Assembly (NCBI GenBank): GCA_009930125.1 | Contig: RZYZ01000004.1 | Location: 1-31,379 of the forward strand | DNA: 31,379 bases | Direction: 5' to 3' | Source: Clostridia bacterium | Lineage (GTDB): Bacteria; Bacillota; Clostridia; Clostridiales; Clostridiaceae | Translations under genes and position numbers: made by a program | Part shown: positions 17,033-24,563 of the stretch, piece by piece | How the letters are laid out: each line of letters starts with the position of its first letter | Position numbering within the stretch: the first letter of the stretch is position 1 | The notes under the pieces: generated by a model | Told to the model about the DNA's origin: nothing | Database searches by the model: none | The model's input: the letters and a program-made list of their open reading frames with translations, nothing else

Positions 17033-18478
17033 ATGATACATATCGTTGGTTTAGGCCCAGGTAATATCGATGCATTGACATTGGGGACGGTGAAGCTTCT
17101 GGAAGAATTTCCGCTTTATCTGAGAACGGAAAAACATCCTACGGTGGCTTATCTGAGGAAGAAAGGAATCGCTTTTGAGACTTTCGACTTCCTGTATGAG
17201 AAGGCGGACAGATTTGAGGATGTCTATGAAGGAATCAAGGAGAGGGTTGTAGCCCTTGCGGAAAAAGAGGAACTCATCTATGCGGTGCCGGGGCATCCTC
17301 TGGTGGCGGAGAAGTCTGTCGTTCTGATCCTGGAGGCCTGCCGGGAAGCGGGGATATCCTATAAGATCTATCCATCTGTAAGTTTTGTGGATACCATGCT
17401 GGAAGCACTGGAAATTGACCCCATTGAAGGGCTCCGCATTGTGGATGCCTTGACGATTGAAGAGGAGACGCCTGATTTTTCCAAGGGCACCATTATAACC
17501 CAGGTGTTCTCCCCTTATATCGCAGGCAGGGTGAAGATCGCTCTGGGGCATTATATGGATGATGAGGATGAAATCATCTATGTGAGAGCTGCTGGAACGG
17601 ACGAGGAGGTGCTGAGGAGAATCCCTCTTTATGAACTGGACAGACAGAAAGATGTGGACGATCTGACCAGTGTATATGTACCTCCAGTAAAGGGAAGATA
17701 TGATTTCTACAGCTTCATGAGGATTGTTGAAAGTCTCAGAGACCGGGAGAATGGATGTCCGTGGGATATGGAGCAGACCCATGAATCGCTCAAGAGGTAT
17801 CTCATTGAGGAAAGCTACGAGGCCTTGGAGGCGGTGGACCTTAGGGATTATGATGCTCTGGCGGAGGAGCTTGGAGATGTGCTTCTCCAGATTCTTCTTC
17901 ATTCAACCATCGGGAAAGAAGGAGGAGAGTTCACGGTGCATGATGTCATTCGTAAGGTGTCAGAAAAAATGATCTACAGACATCCACATGTGTTTCAAAA
18001 GGAAAAAGACCTGACAGCGGATGAAGTGCTTGTCCAATGGGAAGAACTGAAGAAGAAGGAAAAGAAAGAGGAGTCGCTCAGTGATTCTCTAAACGGTATA
18101 TCAAAATACTATCCGAGTCTCTCCAGGGCGGAAAAGATTCAGAAGAAAGCCAGGAAATACGGATTCGACTGGGATGAGATTTCCTATGTGTTCAATAAGG
18201 TGGAAGAAGAGATTGAAGAGATCAAGGAGGCTATGAAGGAAAAGGATCCTGATAAGATCGGGAAGGAACTTGGTGATCTTCTGTTCTCGGTGGTGAATCT
18301 TTCGAGATTTCTGGAAGCGGATCCGGAGCTTTCGTTGAATAGAACCTCTGATAAATTCATCGATAGAATTCGAAGGATGGAAGCGTTTTTATCGGCTGAG
18401 GGACTCACTTTCAAGGACCTTCCCCTGGAAAAACTGGACAAATACTGGGAAATGGCCAAAAAAGAAGAAAATAATTAA
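17033..18478 (+). CDS. mazG: YabN-type fusion: tetrapyrrole methylase-like domain plus MazG nucleotide pyrophosphohydrolase
   Basis: This 481-residue protein has an N-terminal SAM-dependent tetrapyrrole methylase-like domain (about 1-220; MIHIVGLGPGNIDALTLGT, YAVPGHPLVAE). It also has two tandem MazG-type helical units (about 225-475). The first contains the signature ENGCPWDMEQTHESLKRYLIEESYEALEA with the EExxE metal ligands, and a second EEIEEIKEAM ... ELGDLLFSVVNLSRF unit follows. MazG hydrolyses NTPs and dNTPs to NMP and pyrophosphate, a house-cleaning role. The methylase-like half has no established substrate. AGAGGTGAG lies 3 nt before the ATG. It lies in the classic mfd-prsA-mazG-hup order, with no spoVT or flippase between. 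Confidence 0.95.
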   Translation: MIHIVGLGPGNIDALTLGTVKLLEEFPLYLRTEKHPTVAYLRKKGIAFETFDFLYEKADRFEDVYEGIKERVVALAEKEELIYAVPGHPLVAEKSVVLILEACREAGISYKIYPSVSFVDTMLEALEIDPIEGLRIVDALTIEEETPDFSKGTIITQVFSPYIAGRVKIALGHYMDDEDEIIYVRAAGTDEEVLRRIPLYELDRQKDVDDLTSVYVPPVKGRYDFYSFMRIVESLRDRENGCPWDMEQTHESLKRYLIEESYEALEAVDLRDYDALAEELGDVLLQILLHSTIGKEGGEFTVHDVIRKVSEKMIYRHPHVFQKEKDLTADEVLVQWEELKKKEKKEESLSDSLNGISKYYPSLSRAEKIQKKARKYGFDWDEISYVFNKVEEEIEEIKEAMKEKDPDKIGKELGDLLFSVVNLSRFLEADPELSLNRTSDKFIDRIRRMEAFLSAEGLTFKDLPLEKLDKYWEMAKKEENN

Positions 18479-18514
18479 AAAAACGCTTATAAATAAAGGG
18501 TTTCAGGGTTTTTT

Positions 18515-18539
18515 ATGGAATAATAACAGTAGATTCCAT
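18515..18539. promoter_or_regulatory. Short dyad in the hup leader
   Basis: ATGGAAT (18515-18521) and ATTCCAT (18533-18539) form a 7-bp inverted repeat about 30 bp before the hup start. There is no terminator for mazG here. The dyad may be an operator or an mRNA hairpin. Evidence is only the symmetry. Confidence 0.25.
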
Positions 18540-18568
18540 TATAAAACAAAAACAAGGAGGAATTTATT

Positions 18569-18883
18569 GTGAACAAAGCTGAATTAATCGCTGCATTAGC
18601 TGAATCAACCAGTTTCACCAAGAAAGATTCTGAGGTTTTCCTGAAAGCATTTCTTGATAACGTGGTTGGCACACTTGAGAAGGGTGAAAAGGTTCAATTA
18701 GTTGGATTCGGTACCTTCGAAGTAAGAGACAGAAAAGAAAGAGTAGGAAGAAATCCTAGAACGATGGAAGAAATCAAGATACCAGCATCAAAGGTACCTG
18801 TTTTCAAGCCTGGTAAAGAATTCAAAGAAAAGGTGAACGTTGTTCCTAAGAAGAAGAAGGCTGCACCTAAGAAGAAAAAATAA
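18569..18883 (+). CDS. hup: HU-family nucleoid DNA-binding protein with lysine-rich tail
   Basis: This 104-residue HU homodimer protein bends and compacts DNA. It starts with GTG, preceded by AAGGAGG at 9 nt. The core has MNKAELIAALAE, the VQLVGFGTFEVRDRKERVGRNP saddle and beta arm with its proline wedge region (RNPRTMEEIKIPASKVPVF), and FKPGKEFKEKVN. Family members usually stop around residue 90. This one adds a tail of about 14 residues that is nearly all lysine with Ala-Pro-Lys spacing (KKKKAAPKKKK). This tail resembles histone H1-like extensions and would increase DNA affinity. The gene has its own strong terminator. Confidence 0.97.
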   Translation: MNKAELIAALAESTSFTKKDSEVFLKAFLDNVVGTLEKGEKVQLVGFGTFEVRDRKERVGRNPRTMEEIKIPASKVPVFKPGKEFKEKVNVVPKKKKAAPKKKK

Positions 18884-18905
18884 CTTAAATCAGAAACTCA
18901 GTAGG

Positions 18906-18943
18906 AAAGATGTAGGGGATTGAATTCTTCTACATCTTTTTTT
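18906..18943 (+). terminator. Rho-independent terminator of hup
   Basis: AAAGATGTAG (18906-18915) and CTACATCTTT (18930-18939) form a perfect 10-bp stem with a 14-nt loop, followed by more Ts, 22 bp after the stop. Confidence 0.85.
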
Positions 18944-19004
18944 ATCTAGGGATGGGAAGGGCGTTCCGTAACAGGGCTATATTCCCTGAATCGGGAAGTT
19001 TTAC

Positions 19005-19033
19005 TTCACATTGGAGCAATCAAAATATATAAT
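19005..19033 (+). promoter_or_regulatory. SigA-type promoter of rqcP-divIC
   Basis: TTCACA (19005-19010) and an exact TATAAT (19028-19033) are separated by 17 bp, about 50 bp before the rqcP start. Confidence 0.65.
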
Positions 19034-19083
19034 ATACACAATGAATGAAATAACGTTTATTCATTATGAATGAGGTGAAGAAG

Positions 19084-19356
19084 TTGAGACTAGATAAATT
19101 CCTGAAAGTATCCCGTATCATAAAGAGAAGAACCGTAGCGAAGGAAGCCTGTGACGGAAAGAGGGTTTCCATCAATGGAAAGATCGCCAAGGCGGGTTCG
19201 GAGATCAATGAAGGGGATATCATAGAAATCACATTCAAGGAAAAAGGAATCAAAGCGAAGGTGCTGAAAATACAGGAGCATGTAAGAAAAGACGAAGCAT
19301 CTGAGATGTATGAGATTCTGGAAGGTGAAGAAGATACAGATGAAGAAGAGGAGTAG
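19084..19356 (+). CDS. rqcP: S4-domain RNA-binding protein RqcP (YabO/Hsp15-like)
   Basis: This 90-residue S4-domain protein works in ribosome-associated quality control. RqcP binds obstructed 50S subunits with tRNA and RqcH and assists alanine tailing of stalled peptides. The S4 core is LRLDKFLKVSRIIKRRTVAKEACDGKRVSINGK, followed by AGSEINEGDIIEITF. The C-terminus is a highly acidic tail (EGEEDTDEEEE). An ATG at 19066 overlaps the ribosome binding site GAGGTGA and has none of its own. The TTG at 19084 follows that site and gives the family-standard N-terminus, so I chose it. In spore formers yabP and yabQ come next; here divIC follows directly after 26 bp. Confidence 0.92.
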   Translation: MRLDKFLKVSRIIKRRTVAKEACDGKRVSINGKIAKAGSEINEGDIIEITFKEKGIKAKVLKIQEHVRKDEASEMYEILEGEEDTDEEEE

Positions 19357-19382
19357 CGTCTCCTGATGTTTGGAGGAGTACC

Positions 19383-19658
19383 ATGAAAATAGGAAAAGTA
19401 TTCGTGAGACTGGTTCTGATGCTGTTTGCAGGCGTCATTGTTTTCACTGTGTATAGACAGCAGATCATGATGAATAATATTCAAGAGAATATTGCGCTGC
19501 AGCAGGAGGAACTGGTAAAAGTAATGGAAGAGAACGAAAAACTGACTAATTTGGTGGACAGCACCCTTACGGAAGACTATACTATAAGAAGTGCCAGAAG
19601 TAGGCTGGGCTTATTGAGACCAGGTGAAATTCCGGTAATTGACTCGTCAGGTGACTGA
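19383..19658 (+). CDS. divIC: Septum formation initiator DivIC/FtsB family
   Basis: This 91-residue single-pass membrane protein of the divisome is the partner of FtsL and DivIB in septal peptidoglycan synthesis. It has a short basic cytosolic N-terminus (MKIGKVFVR), a transmembrane helix at about 9-24, and a coiled coil (about 28-62, IQENIALQQEELVKVMEENEKL). The family C-terminal motif is TEDYTIRSARSRLGLLRPGEIPV. GGAGGAG lies close to the ATG. It is in the usual place between rqcP and the S1 protein. Confidence 0.92.
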   Translation: MKIGKVFVRLVLMLFAGVIVFTVYRQQIMMNNIQENIALQQEELVKVMEENEKLTNLVDSTLTEDYTIRSARSRLGLLRPGEIPVIDSSGD

Positions 19659-19713
19659 TTGGGTTTCATTATATACTTTATTTATTTAAAATTTAAGGAG
19701 GATTCTTATTAAC

Positions 19714-20121
19714 ATGACCTTAGAGGTAGGAAACATTGTAGAAGGAACTGTAGTAAATATTACTAACTTTGGAGCTTTCATAGATCTGAACGGAAAGACG
19801 GGCTTAGTCCACATTTCAGAGGTAGCTGATACCTATGTTAAAGACATCAAAGAATTTATCAAAGAAGGCGACAAGGTACAGGTCAAGATTTTAGGAATTG
19901 ATGATAATGGAAAAATCAGTCTATCCATAAAGCAAGGCGTCGCAATAGAGCAGAAAAGATCATCCAGACCTGCAGAGGTTGAGTGGACTGCTCCTGAAAA
20001 GAAGAAGCCTGCTTCCAGTGATTTTGAAGATATTATGTCTAAATTCATGAAAGAAAGTGAAGAAATCATGTCTGACTACAAGAAGAAACAGGAAGTCAGA
20101 ACAAAAAACAGAAAAGGGTAA
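19714..20121 (+). CDS. S1 RNA-binding domain protein (YabR-like)
   Basis: This 135-residue cytosolic protein has one S1 domain at about 1-75 (VGNIVEGTVVNITNFGAFIDL, GLVHISEVADTYVKDI, GDKVQVKILGIDDNGKISLSIKQ). A charged, poorly structured tail follows, with EKKKPASSDFEDIMSKFMKESEE. The family is related to YabR and to the S1 domain of polynucleotide phosphorylase. It probably binds RNA or ribosomes, but the precise role is not established. AAGGAGG precedes the ATG by 12 nt. In sporulating relatives spoIIE follows; here a terminator and tRNAs follow. Confidence 0.9.
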   Translation: MTLEVGNIVEGTVVNITNFGAFIDLNGKTGLVHISEVADTYVKDIKEFIKEGDKVQVKILGIDDNGKISLSIKQGVAIEQKRSSRPAEVEWTAPEKKKPASSDFEDIMSKFMKESEEIMSDYKKKQEVRTKNRKG

Positions 20122-20154
20122 TTCCTAGTCTGCCAAAGTGAATCATGAGCTTGT

Positions 20155-20188
20155 AAAATAATACCTGGTTTGACCAGGTATTATTTTT
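20155..20188 (+). terminator. Rho-independent terminator after the S1 protein gene
   Basis: A perfect 15-bp stem (20155-20169 with 20173-20187) with a 3-nt TTG loop and a T tract lies 33 bp after the stop codon. Confidence 0.9.
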
Positions 20189-20198
20189 GCTTTTCGTG

Positions 20199-20227
20199 TT
20201 GACAAGGTATGGGGCATGATATATAAT
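20199..20227 (+). promoter_or_regulatory. Consensus SigA promoter of the tRNA operon
   Basis: An exact TTGACA (20199-20204) and an exact TATAAT (20222-20227) are separated by 17 bp. This is a full-consensus promoter 35 bp before the first tRNA, as expected for strong stable-RNA transcription. Confidence 0.9.
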
Positions 20228-20262
20228 TAATTTTGTCGCTGAGATGAGGCGGCAGCATATGT

Positions 20263-20339
20263 GGCGGAATAGCTCAGCTGGCTAGAGCATTCGGTTCATA
20301 CCCGAAGGGTCGTAGGTTCAAGTCCTATTTCCGCTACCA
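20263..20339 (+). tRNA. tRNA-Met (elongator), anticodon CAT
   Basis: A cloverleaf is visible: acceptor GGCGGAA pairs with TTCCGCT (one G-T), the D arm is GCTC/GAGC, and the anticodon stem TTCGG/CCGAA holds CAT at 20297-20299. The T arm is GTAGG/CCTAT and CCA is encoded. It resembles the elongator tRNA-Met of Bacillus rather than tRNA-Ile2 (5' GGCGG, loop TTCATAC). It lacks the three GC pairs of an initiator anticodon stem. Confidence 0.93.
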
Positions 20340-20353
20340 TTTCTTTTACATAT

Positions 20354-20440
20354 GCTGGAGTGGCGAAACTGGCAGACGCACAGGACTTAAAATCCTGCGG
20401 TAGCGATACCGTACCGGTTCGATTCCGGTCTTCAGCACCA
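20354..20440 (+). tRNA. tRNA-Leu, anticodon TAA
   Basis: The acceptor GCTGGAG pairs with CTTCAGC, and the anticodon stem CAGGA/TCCTG holds loop CTTAAAA with TAA at 20388-20390. A long class II variable arm and a T arm CCGGTTCGATTCCGG are present, with encoded CCA. It reads UUA and UUG leucine codons. Confidence 0.96.
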
Positions 20441-20456
20441 ACTTACAATATAATAT

Positions 20457-20532
<76 letters not shown>

Positions 20533-20537
20533 TTAAG

Positions 20538-20567
20538 AAACAGTCTGATGTGTTCAGGCTGTTTTTT
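20538..20567 (+). terminator. Rho-independent terminator of the tRNA operon
   Basis: AAACAGTCTGA (20538-20548) pairs with TCAGGCTGTTT (20554-20564) with one G-T wobble, followed by TTT, 5 bp after the last tRNA. Confidence 0.85.
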
Positions 20568-20598
20568 CGTGCGTCATAATTTAATAGAGCTTTGTTAA

Positions 20599-20621
20599 CT
20601 GTTCTTCACTGTTCTTCACTG
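20599..20621 (+). repeat. Short tandem duplication GTTCTTCACT x2
   Basis: The 10-mer GTTCTTCACT occurs twice in direct succession (20601-20610, 20611-20620), preceded by CT and followed by G. It lies upstream of the GyrI-like gene. A TATAAT (20652-20657) lies downstream of it, suggesting it flanks that gene's promoter. The significance is unknown. Confidence 0.5.
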
Positions 20622-20691
20622 AAAGTTCATGGCGGAAACTAAGGTGCATGATATAATGTTAGCGAAAAAAATGAGAAGGAGTGCATGGGAG

Positions 20692-21162
20692 ATGAAACAG
20701 GCAACGCTGGATATTGAAGTGAGAGAGCAGCGCCATCAGCCTGTTTTAAGTATAAGAACGCGTACGGATGTCACACATCTGCCGGAGCTTATTGGTGACG
20801 CCTACCCAAGAATCGGACGATACCTTGAGGAACTTGATGTGGAAGCGGATGGAGCGCCCTTTGCCGCCTATTATAATCAGGACATGAAGGATCTGGATGT
20901 GGAAATCGGGTTTCCTGTGGAGGATGTGATTCCCGGAGACCATGACATGTGCCCGGGAGAAATCGAAGAAGGCAAGATGGTGACCTGCATGTATATCGGC
21001 CCTTATGAAGGGATGGTGGAAGCCTACGGCGAAATGCACAGATATATTGAAGAAAAGGGACTTAAGACAAAAGGGCCTGCCTATGAAACCTACCTGAACT
21101 CTCCTGGAGAGGTGAGTGGGTCGGAGGAGCTTATGACGAGGATCGACCTGCCTGTATACTGA
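20692..21162 (+). CDS. GyrI-like / AraC effector-binding domain protein
   Basis: From the ATG at 20692 this is a 156-residue single-domain protein of the GyrI-like SHS2 fold. It has the start ATLDIEVREQRHQPVLSIRTRTDVTHL, the ligand-pocket segment DVEIGFPV, and MVTCMYIGPYEGMVEAYGEMHRYIEEKGL with the typical final GPAYETYLNSPGEVSGSEELMTRIDLPV. Stand-alone members bind amphipathic small molecules and some hydrolyse cyclopropanoid toxins. Here the target is unknown. An upstream in-frame ATG (20629) precedes a likely -10 TATAAT (20652-20657) and has no ribosome binding site. AAGGAGT at 20676 supports 20692. It is monocistronic with its own terminator. Confidence 0.88.
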   Translation: MKQATLDIEVREQRHQPVLSIRTRTDVTHLPELIGDAYPRIGRYLEELDVEADGAPFAAYYNQDMKDLDVEIGFPVEDVIPGDHDMCPGEIEEGKMVTCMYIGPYEGMVEAYGEMHRYIEEKGLKTKGPAYETYLNSPGEVSGSEELMTRIDLPVY

Positions 21163-21169
21163 AAAATGA

Positions 21170-21204
21170 CCGACAGCACTGACAGCACTGGTGCTGTCGG
21201 TTTT
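21170..21204 (+). terminator. Rho-independent terminator of the GyrI-like gene
   Basis: CCGACAGCAC (21170-21179) and GTGCTGTCGG (21191-21200) form a perfect 10-bp stem followed by TTTT. A shorter alternative hairpin (GACAGCAC/GTGCTGTC, 21181-21198) competes with it. Confidence 0.88.
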
Positions 21205-21216
21205 CTCCATTCAGGG

Positions 21217-21244
21217 GTGACATATTTTCATAATATGATACAAT
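21217..21244 (+). promoter_or_regulatory. Promoter of trkA-trkH with a dyad filling the spacer
   Basis: GTGACA (21217-21222) and TACAAT (21239-21244) are separated by 16 bp. The spacer is almost exactly occupied by a dyad, CATATT (21221-21226) and AATATG (21232-21237). A protein bound there would block RNA polymerase, so a repressor operator is likely (inference). Confidence 0.55.
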
Positions 21245-21280
21245 AGCAATAATGTAAAAAACACGCATTATGGAGGAGAT

Positions 21281-22687
21281 ATGAAAGTAATGATTGTCGG
21301 GGCTGGTAAGCTGGGTGTAAAGCTCGCTGAAGCCATGACCACTGAAAATATGGATGTAACGCTGGTGGACAGTGATACAAAGGTCATTGAGAAGATCAAT
21401 GAGCATCTGGACGTGCTTACAGTTGTTGCCAATGGCATCAATGTGACCATGCTCCAGGAAATGAATATAGAGGAATATGATATTCTGGTGGCGTCCACGG
21501 ATAATGATGAAACCAATGTGGTCATCTGCACCTTTGCAAAGAAACTGGGCTGCGGACAGACCATCGCGAGAATCAGAAATCCGGAGTATACGGAGCAGAT
21601 CAATTTCGTTCGGCATGAGCTGGGGATCGATCTCATCATCAATCCGGATTTCGCCACAGCAAGTTCCATTTCGAAGTATCTTCTGAGGAACATCATGTTC
21701 TATACAGGGGATTTCGCTGATGGAAAAGTGAAGATGATTGATTTCAAATGTTCCTATAAGAGCAGTTTTGTTGGGAAGAAGCTCTATGAGCTGGAGAACT
21801 TTGATAATCTCATCATTACGGCGATTTCCAGGCAGGGTAAGCTGATCATTCCTTACGGAAGTACTGAAATCGAGGCGGATGATGTGATTCATATCATCGG
21901 AAAGGAAGATGAGCTTCTGAAGTTAAGCAAGAACCACAATCTCATCGGCAATGACAAGCATATGGAGCGAGTCATGATCATCGGTGGAGGAAATGTGGGG
22001 TATTATCTTGCGAAAGAACTGTCCAAGGCAAAGGTTGCCACAACCCTTGTGGAGCAGGACCGTAACAGAGCAGTGAAGCTTGCGGAGACTCTGGAGCATG
22101 TCTTGATCATTCATGGAGATGGAACGGATGTCAATCTTCTGGAAGAGGAGAACATCGATCAGATGGATGCTTTCATAGGGTCCACCGGTTATGATGAGCA
22201 GAATCTTCTGATGGCACTCATGGCAAAGCAGTATGGGGTCGGCAAGACCATCGCCAAGGTGAGCAGAAAGAATTATACGAAAATCATCGACAAGCTGGAT
22301 ATTGACGCAGCGCTGAATCCGGTGAACATTACTGCGTCCAATATTCTCAAATATGTGAGAGGTGGTAAGGTTGTGTCGGTATCCCTTCTACTAGGTGGGG
22401 ATGGTGAGGTGACGGAAATCATTGCGACAAAAGACCTGCTATACCTGGATAAGCCTTTGAAAGAAGTGGATTTACCGAAAGGAATCATCATCGGAGCCAT
22501 CGTGCATAACGGTGAGGTGATTATTCCTAACGGAAATTCTGTGATCAGAGCCAATGACCGTATTGTGGTGTTCTCTCTTGCGGAAGACACTGAAAATCTC
22601 AAGAAGTTATTTACACCTGGAAAGAGAGGACTGTTTAGTGAACTATGGAATCGTAATAAAGGTACTAGGGATAATCCTGCTGATTGA
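21281..22687 (+). CDS. trkA: Trk/Ktr potassium uptake regulatory subunit TrkA
   Basis: This 468-residue cytosolic gating subunit has two tandem RCK units. The first RCK-N begins MKVMIVGAGKLGVKLAEAM with the NAD-binding GxGxxG and the acidic VDSD end of strand 2. RCK-C follows at about 135-220. The second RCK-N begins at MERVMIIGGGNVGYYLAKEL (about 228), with a further RCK-C to about 450. Binding of NAD(H) or ATP at the Rossmann sites gates the TrkH channel. Two-unit TrkA of about 450-470 residues is the standard form. GGAGGAG lies 4 nt before the ATG. The trkH start lies inside its end, so translation is coupled. Confidence 0.96.
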   Translation: MKVMIVGAGKLGVKLAEAMTTENMDVTLVDSDTKVIEKINEHLDVLTVVANGINVTMLQEMNIEEYDILVASTDNDETNVVICTFAKKLGCGQTIARIRNPEYTEQINFVRHELGIDLIINPDFATASSISKYLLRNIMFYTGDFADGKVKMIDFKCSYKSSFVGKKLYELENFDNLIITAISRQGKLIIPYGSTEIEADDVIHIIGKEDELLKLSKNHNLIGNDKHMERVMIIGGGNVGYYLAKELSKAKVATTLVEQDRNRAVKLAETLEHVLIIHGDGTDVNLLEEENIDQMDAFIGSTGYDEQNLLMALMAKQYGVGKTIAKVSRKNYTKIIDKLDIDAALNPVNITASNILKYVRGGKVVSVSLLLGGDGEVTEIIATKDLLYLDKPLKEVDLPKGIIIGAIVHNGEVIIPNGNSVIRANDRIVVFSLAEDTENLKKLFTPGKRGLFSELWNRNKGTRDNPAD

Positions 22688-24083
22688 GTCGCTGCTTATG
22701 TCCCCTGCGATATATATATCGCAGCATCATGGCGGAGAAGCGGTACACGCATTTCTATTGACCATTTCAGCGATGCTGGTCATTGGTCTGATTATGATGA
22801 ATGTAAGAAGCAGGAAAGATCAGATCAGAGCGAAAGACGGGATTGTCATCGTAGCATTGGGCTGGCTGATGATCTCGGTATTCGGAGCGCTTCCTTTATA
22901 TCTGACGGACAGCGTTCCGCATTATGTGGATGCGCTTTTTGAAATCATATCCGGATTCACCACGACGGGTTCTTCGGTCATCGCGGATGTGGAATCTCTG
23001 GATAAGGGGATTCTCTTCTGGCGTTCCATGACCCATTGGATCGGAGGAATGGGGATTCTGGTGTTTACACTGGCGCTGCTGCCGGCACTGGGGGTGGGAA
23101 GCCTTCAGATCTTTAAAGCGGAGTCTCCGGGACCTGTTGCAGGAAAGATTGTGCCTAGGATGAAGGATACTGCCAGAGTGCTTTACATCACCTATATCGC
23201 GATCACCTTGCTTGAGCTGGTTTTTCTACTCTTTGGTGGCGTGAACCTCATCGATTCCTTTGTGATCACCTTCGGAACAGTGGGTACCGGTGGATTTGGT
23301 CCTAGAAATACCAGTCTCGCCAGCTACAGTTCTTATGTGCATATCGTCACCGGAATCTTCATGGTCTTGTCCGGAGTCAATTTTTCTCTGTATTTCCTGA
23401 TCTTCCGAAAGAAGTACAAGGATTTTCTGGAAGACCGGGAGCTGAGGCTGTATCTGTTTTTCATCTTCTCTGCGGTGGTGATGATTGCGGTGAACCTTCT
23501 CATGACCTTCAAGGGAGATGTTTTCATAAGTATCAGAGATTCTTTCTTCCAGGTGGCTTCCATCATGACCACCACAGGATTCAGCACAGTGGATTATGAG
23601 CAGTGGCCGAGTTTCAGTAAGCTCATTCTGTTTTTCCTCATGTTCATCGGAGGATCTGCGGGATCCACAGCCGGTGGTATGAAGGTGATCCGAATCATGA
23701 TCATCCTGAAGCTCATCAAGAGAGAGGTATCCAAGATTTTTCATCCGAGAGCGCTGATTCCCATCAAGGTGGGCGGAAAGATTGTTTCCAATGAAGTCAT
23801 AGCCCGAATCAACAGCTTCCTTGCGCTGCATCTGGTGATATTTGTCATTGGGGTGCTGGTGGTTTCTCTGGAAGGGGTGGACATGATCAGTTCCATTTCA
23901 TCAGTGACTGCCACCATCAACAACATTGGGCCTGGTTTCGGGGCGGTGGGTCCTACCATGACCTTTGCGGATTACTCCATCTTCACCAAGCTCTTCTTAT
24001 CGCTGGTGATGCTGCTGGGTAGACTGGAACATTTCACGATCATCGCGCTCTTGGTACCGAAAACATGGACCAGAGAAAGCTGA
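22638..24083 (+). CDS. trkH: Trk/Ktr potassium uptake channel subunit TrkH
   Basis: This 481-residue membrane protein has four repeated membrane-pore-membrane units. The four selectivity-filter regions are visible: ISGFTTTGSSV, TFGTVGTGGFGP, ASIMTTTGFSTVD and ATINNIGPGFGAVG. The conserved glycine of each filter is present. The family motif THWIGGMGILVF and the GGSAGSTAGGMK loop are also there. The start is GTG at 22638 after GAGAGGA, overlapping trkA by 50 bp. The reading frame is open further upstream, but that extension (CSLLRKTLK...) is unlike the family and lies within trkA. With TrkA it forms the low-affinity K+ uptake system at the membrane. Confidence 0.95.
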   Translation: MNYGIVIKVLGIILLIESLLMSPAIYISQHHGGEAVHAFLLTISAMLVIGLIMMNVRSRKDQIRAKDGIVIVALGWLMISVFGALPLYLTDSVPHYVDALFEIISGFTTTGSSVIADVESLDKGILFWRSMTHWIGGMGILVFTLALLPALGVGSLQIFKAESPGPVAGKIVPRMKDTARVLYITYIAITLLELVFLLFGGVNLIDSFVITFGTVGTGGFGPRNTSLASYSSYVHIVTGIFMVLSGVNFSLYFLIFRKKYKDFLEDRELRLYLFFIFSAVVMIAVNLLMTFKGDVFISIRDSFFQVASIMTTTGFSTVDYEQWPSFSKLILFFLMFIGGSAGSTAGGMKVIRIMIILKLIKREVSKIFHPRALIPIKVGGKIVSNEVIARINSFLALHLVIFVIGVLVVSLEGVDMISSISSVTATINNIGPGFGAVGPTMTFADYSIFTKLFLSLVMLLGRLEHFTIIALLVPKTWTRES

Positions 24084-24128
24084 TGTGCCGAAATCATATA
24101 TGAGACGAAGTGCCTGAGGCATTTGGTG

Positions 24129-24158
24129 AAAGGACAGAGCCTGAGGGTTCTGTCCTTT
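24129..24158 (+). terminator. Hairpin between trkH and the GNAT gene, possible terminator or attenuator
   Basis: AAAGGACAGAG (24129-24139) pairs with TTCTGTCCTTT (24148-24158): 10 bp plus a G-T pair, with an 8-nt loop. The T run is only three bases long, so termination would be partial. It could reduce transcription into the downstream genes. Confidence 0.5.
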
Positions 24159-24182
24159 CGGGTTGAAGGGAGGAGAGTGGTC

Positions 24183-24563
24183 ATGGAAATCAGAGAGCTT
24201 AGTATCAGTGAAGTGGAGGAGTCGCTTCTTTTGATAAGAGAAGTGTTTCTAGAAACGGAATCAGGAGAATGCACGCAAATGGGCGTTCTGACATTTCTTG
24301 AGTCTCTTCGGGTGGAGGATTTTATAATGCTCATAAGAGAGGAAGCGTATCTGCTTCTAGGGGCTTTTGCTGATGGAGACGTTCTTGTAGGAGTGCTTGG
24401 TGCTAGAGAGAATTTTCTCGTACTTCTCTTTGTGGACCAGAGGTTTAGCGGTCTGGGATATGGAAAGAGCCTCCTTGCGCACTATGTGAAAAGGATAAAG
24501 GGTGGAGAGCGGATATACAGAGAGATTCTGACCAATGCATCTTTGGGGCGGATGATTGGATGA
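24183..24563 (+). CDS. Short GNAT-family N-acetyltransferase, C-terminally truncated
   Basis: This 126-residue protein starts at an ATG preceded by GGAGGAGAG. It has a GNAT-like layout: an N-terminal IRELSISEVEESLLLIREVF helix, strands YLLLGAFADGDVLVGVLGAREN and FLVLLFVDQRF, and then motif A (QRFSGLGYGKSLL) for acetyl-CoA binding. It ends about 20 residues after motif A (ILTNASLGRMIG). It therefore lacks the beta6-beta7 region and the usual ...Y..LGF motif, and family members are about 145-170 residues. None of the three frames downstream contains the missing part, so this is a truncation and not a simple frameshift. It may be non-functional. The stop overlaps the next start (ATGA). Confidence 0.75.
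   Translation: MEIRELSISEVEESLLLIREVFLETESGECTQMGVLTFLESLRVEDFIMLIREEAYLLLGAFADGDVLVGVLGARENFLVLLFVDQRFSGLGYGKSLLAHYVKRIKGGERIYREILTNASLGRMIG

Noticed and set aside
20263..20339. First tRNA as tRNA-Ile2 (CAT with lysidine)
   Set aside because: Acceptor and anticodon arms match elongator tRNA-Met more closely than tRNA-Ile2.
22554..22637. Upstream in-frame extension of trkH
   Set aside because: It lies inside trkA and its residues do not resemble the TrkH N-terminus; the GTG at 22638 has a ribosome binding site.
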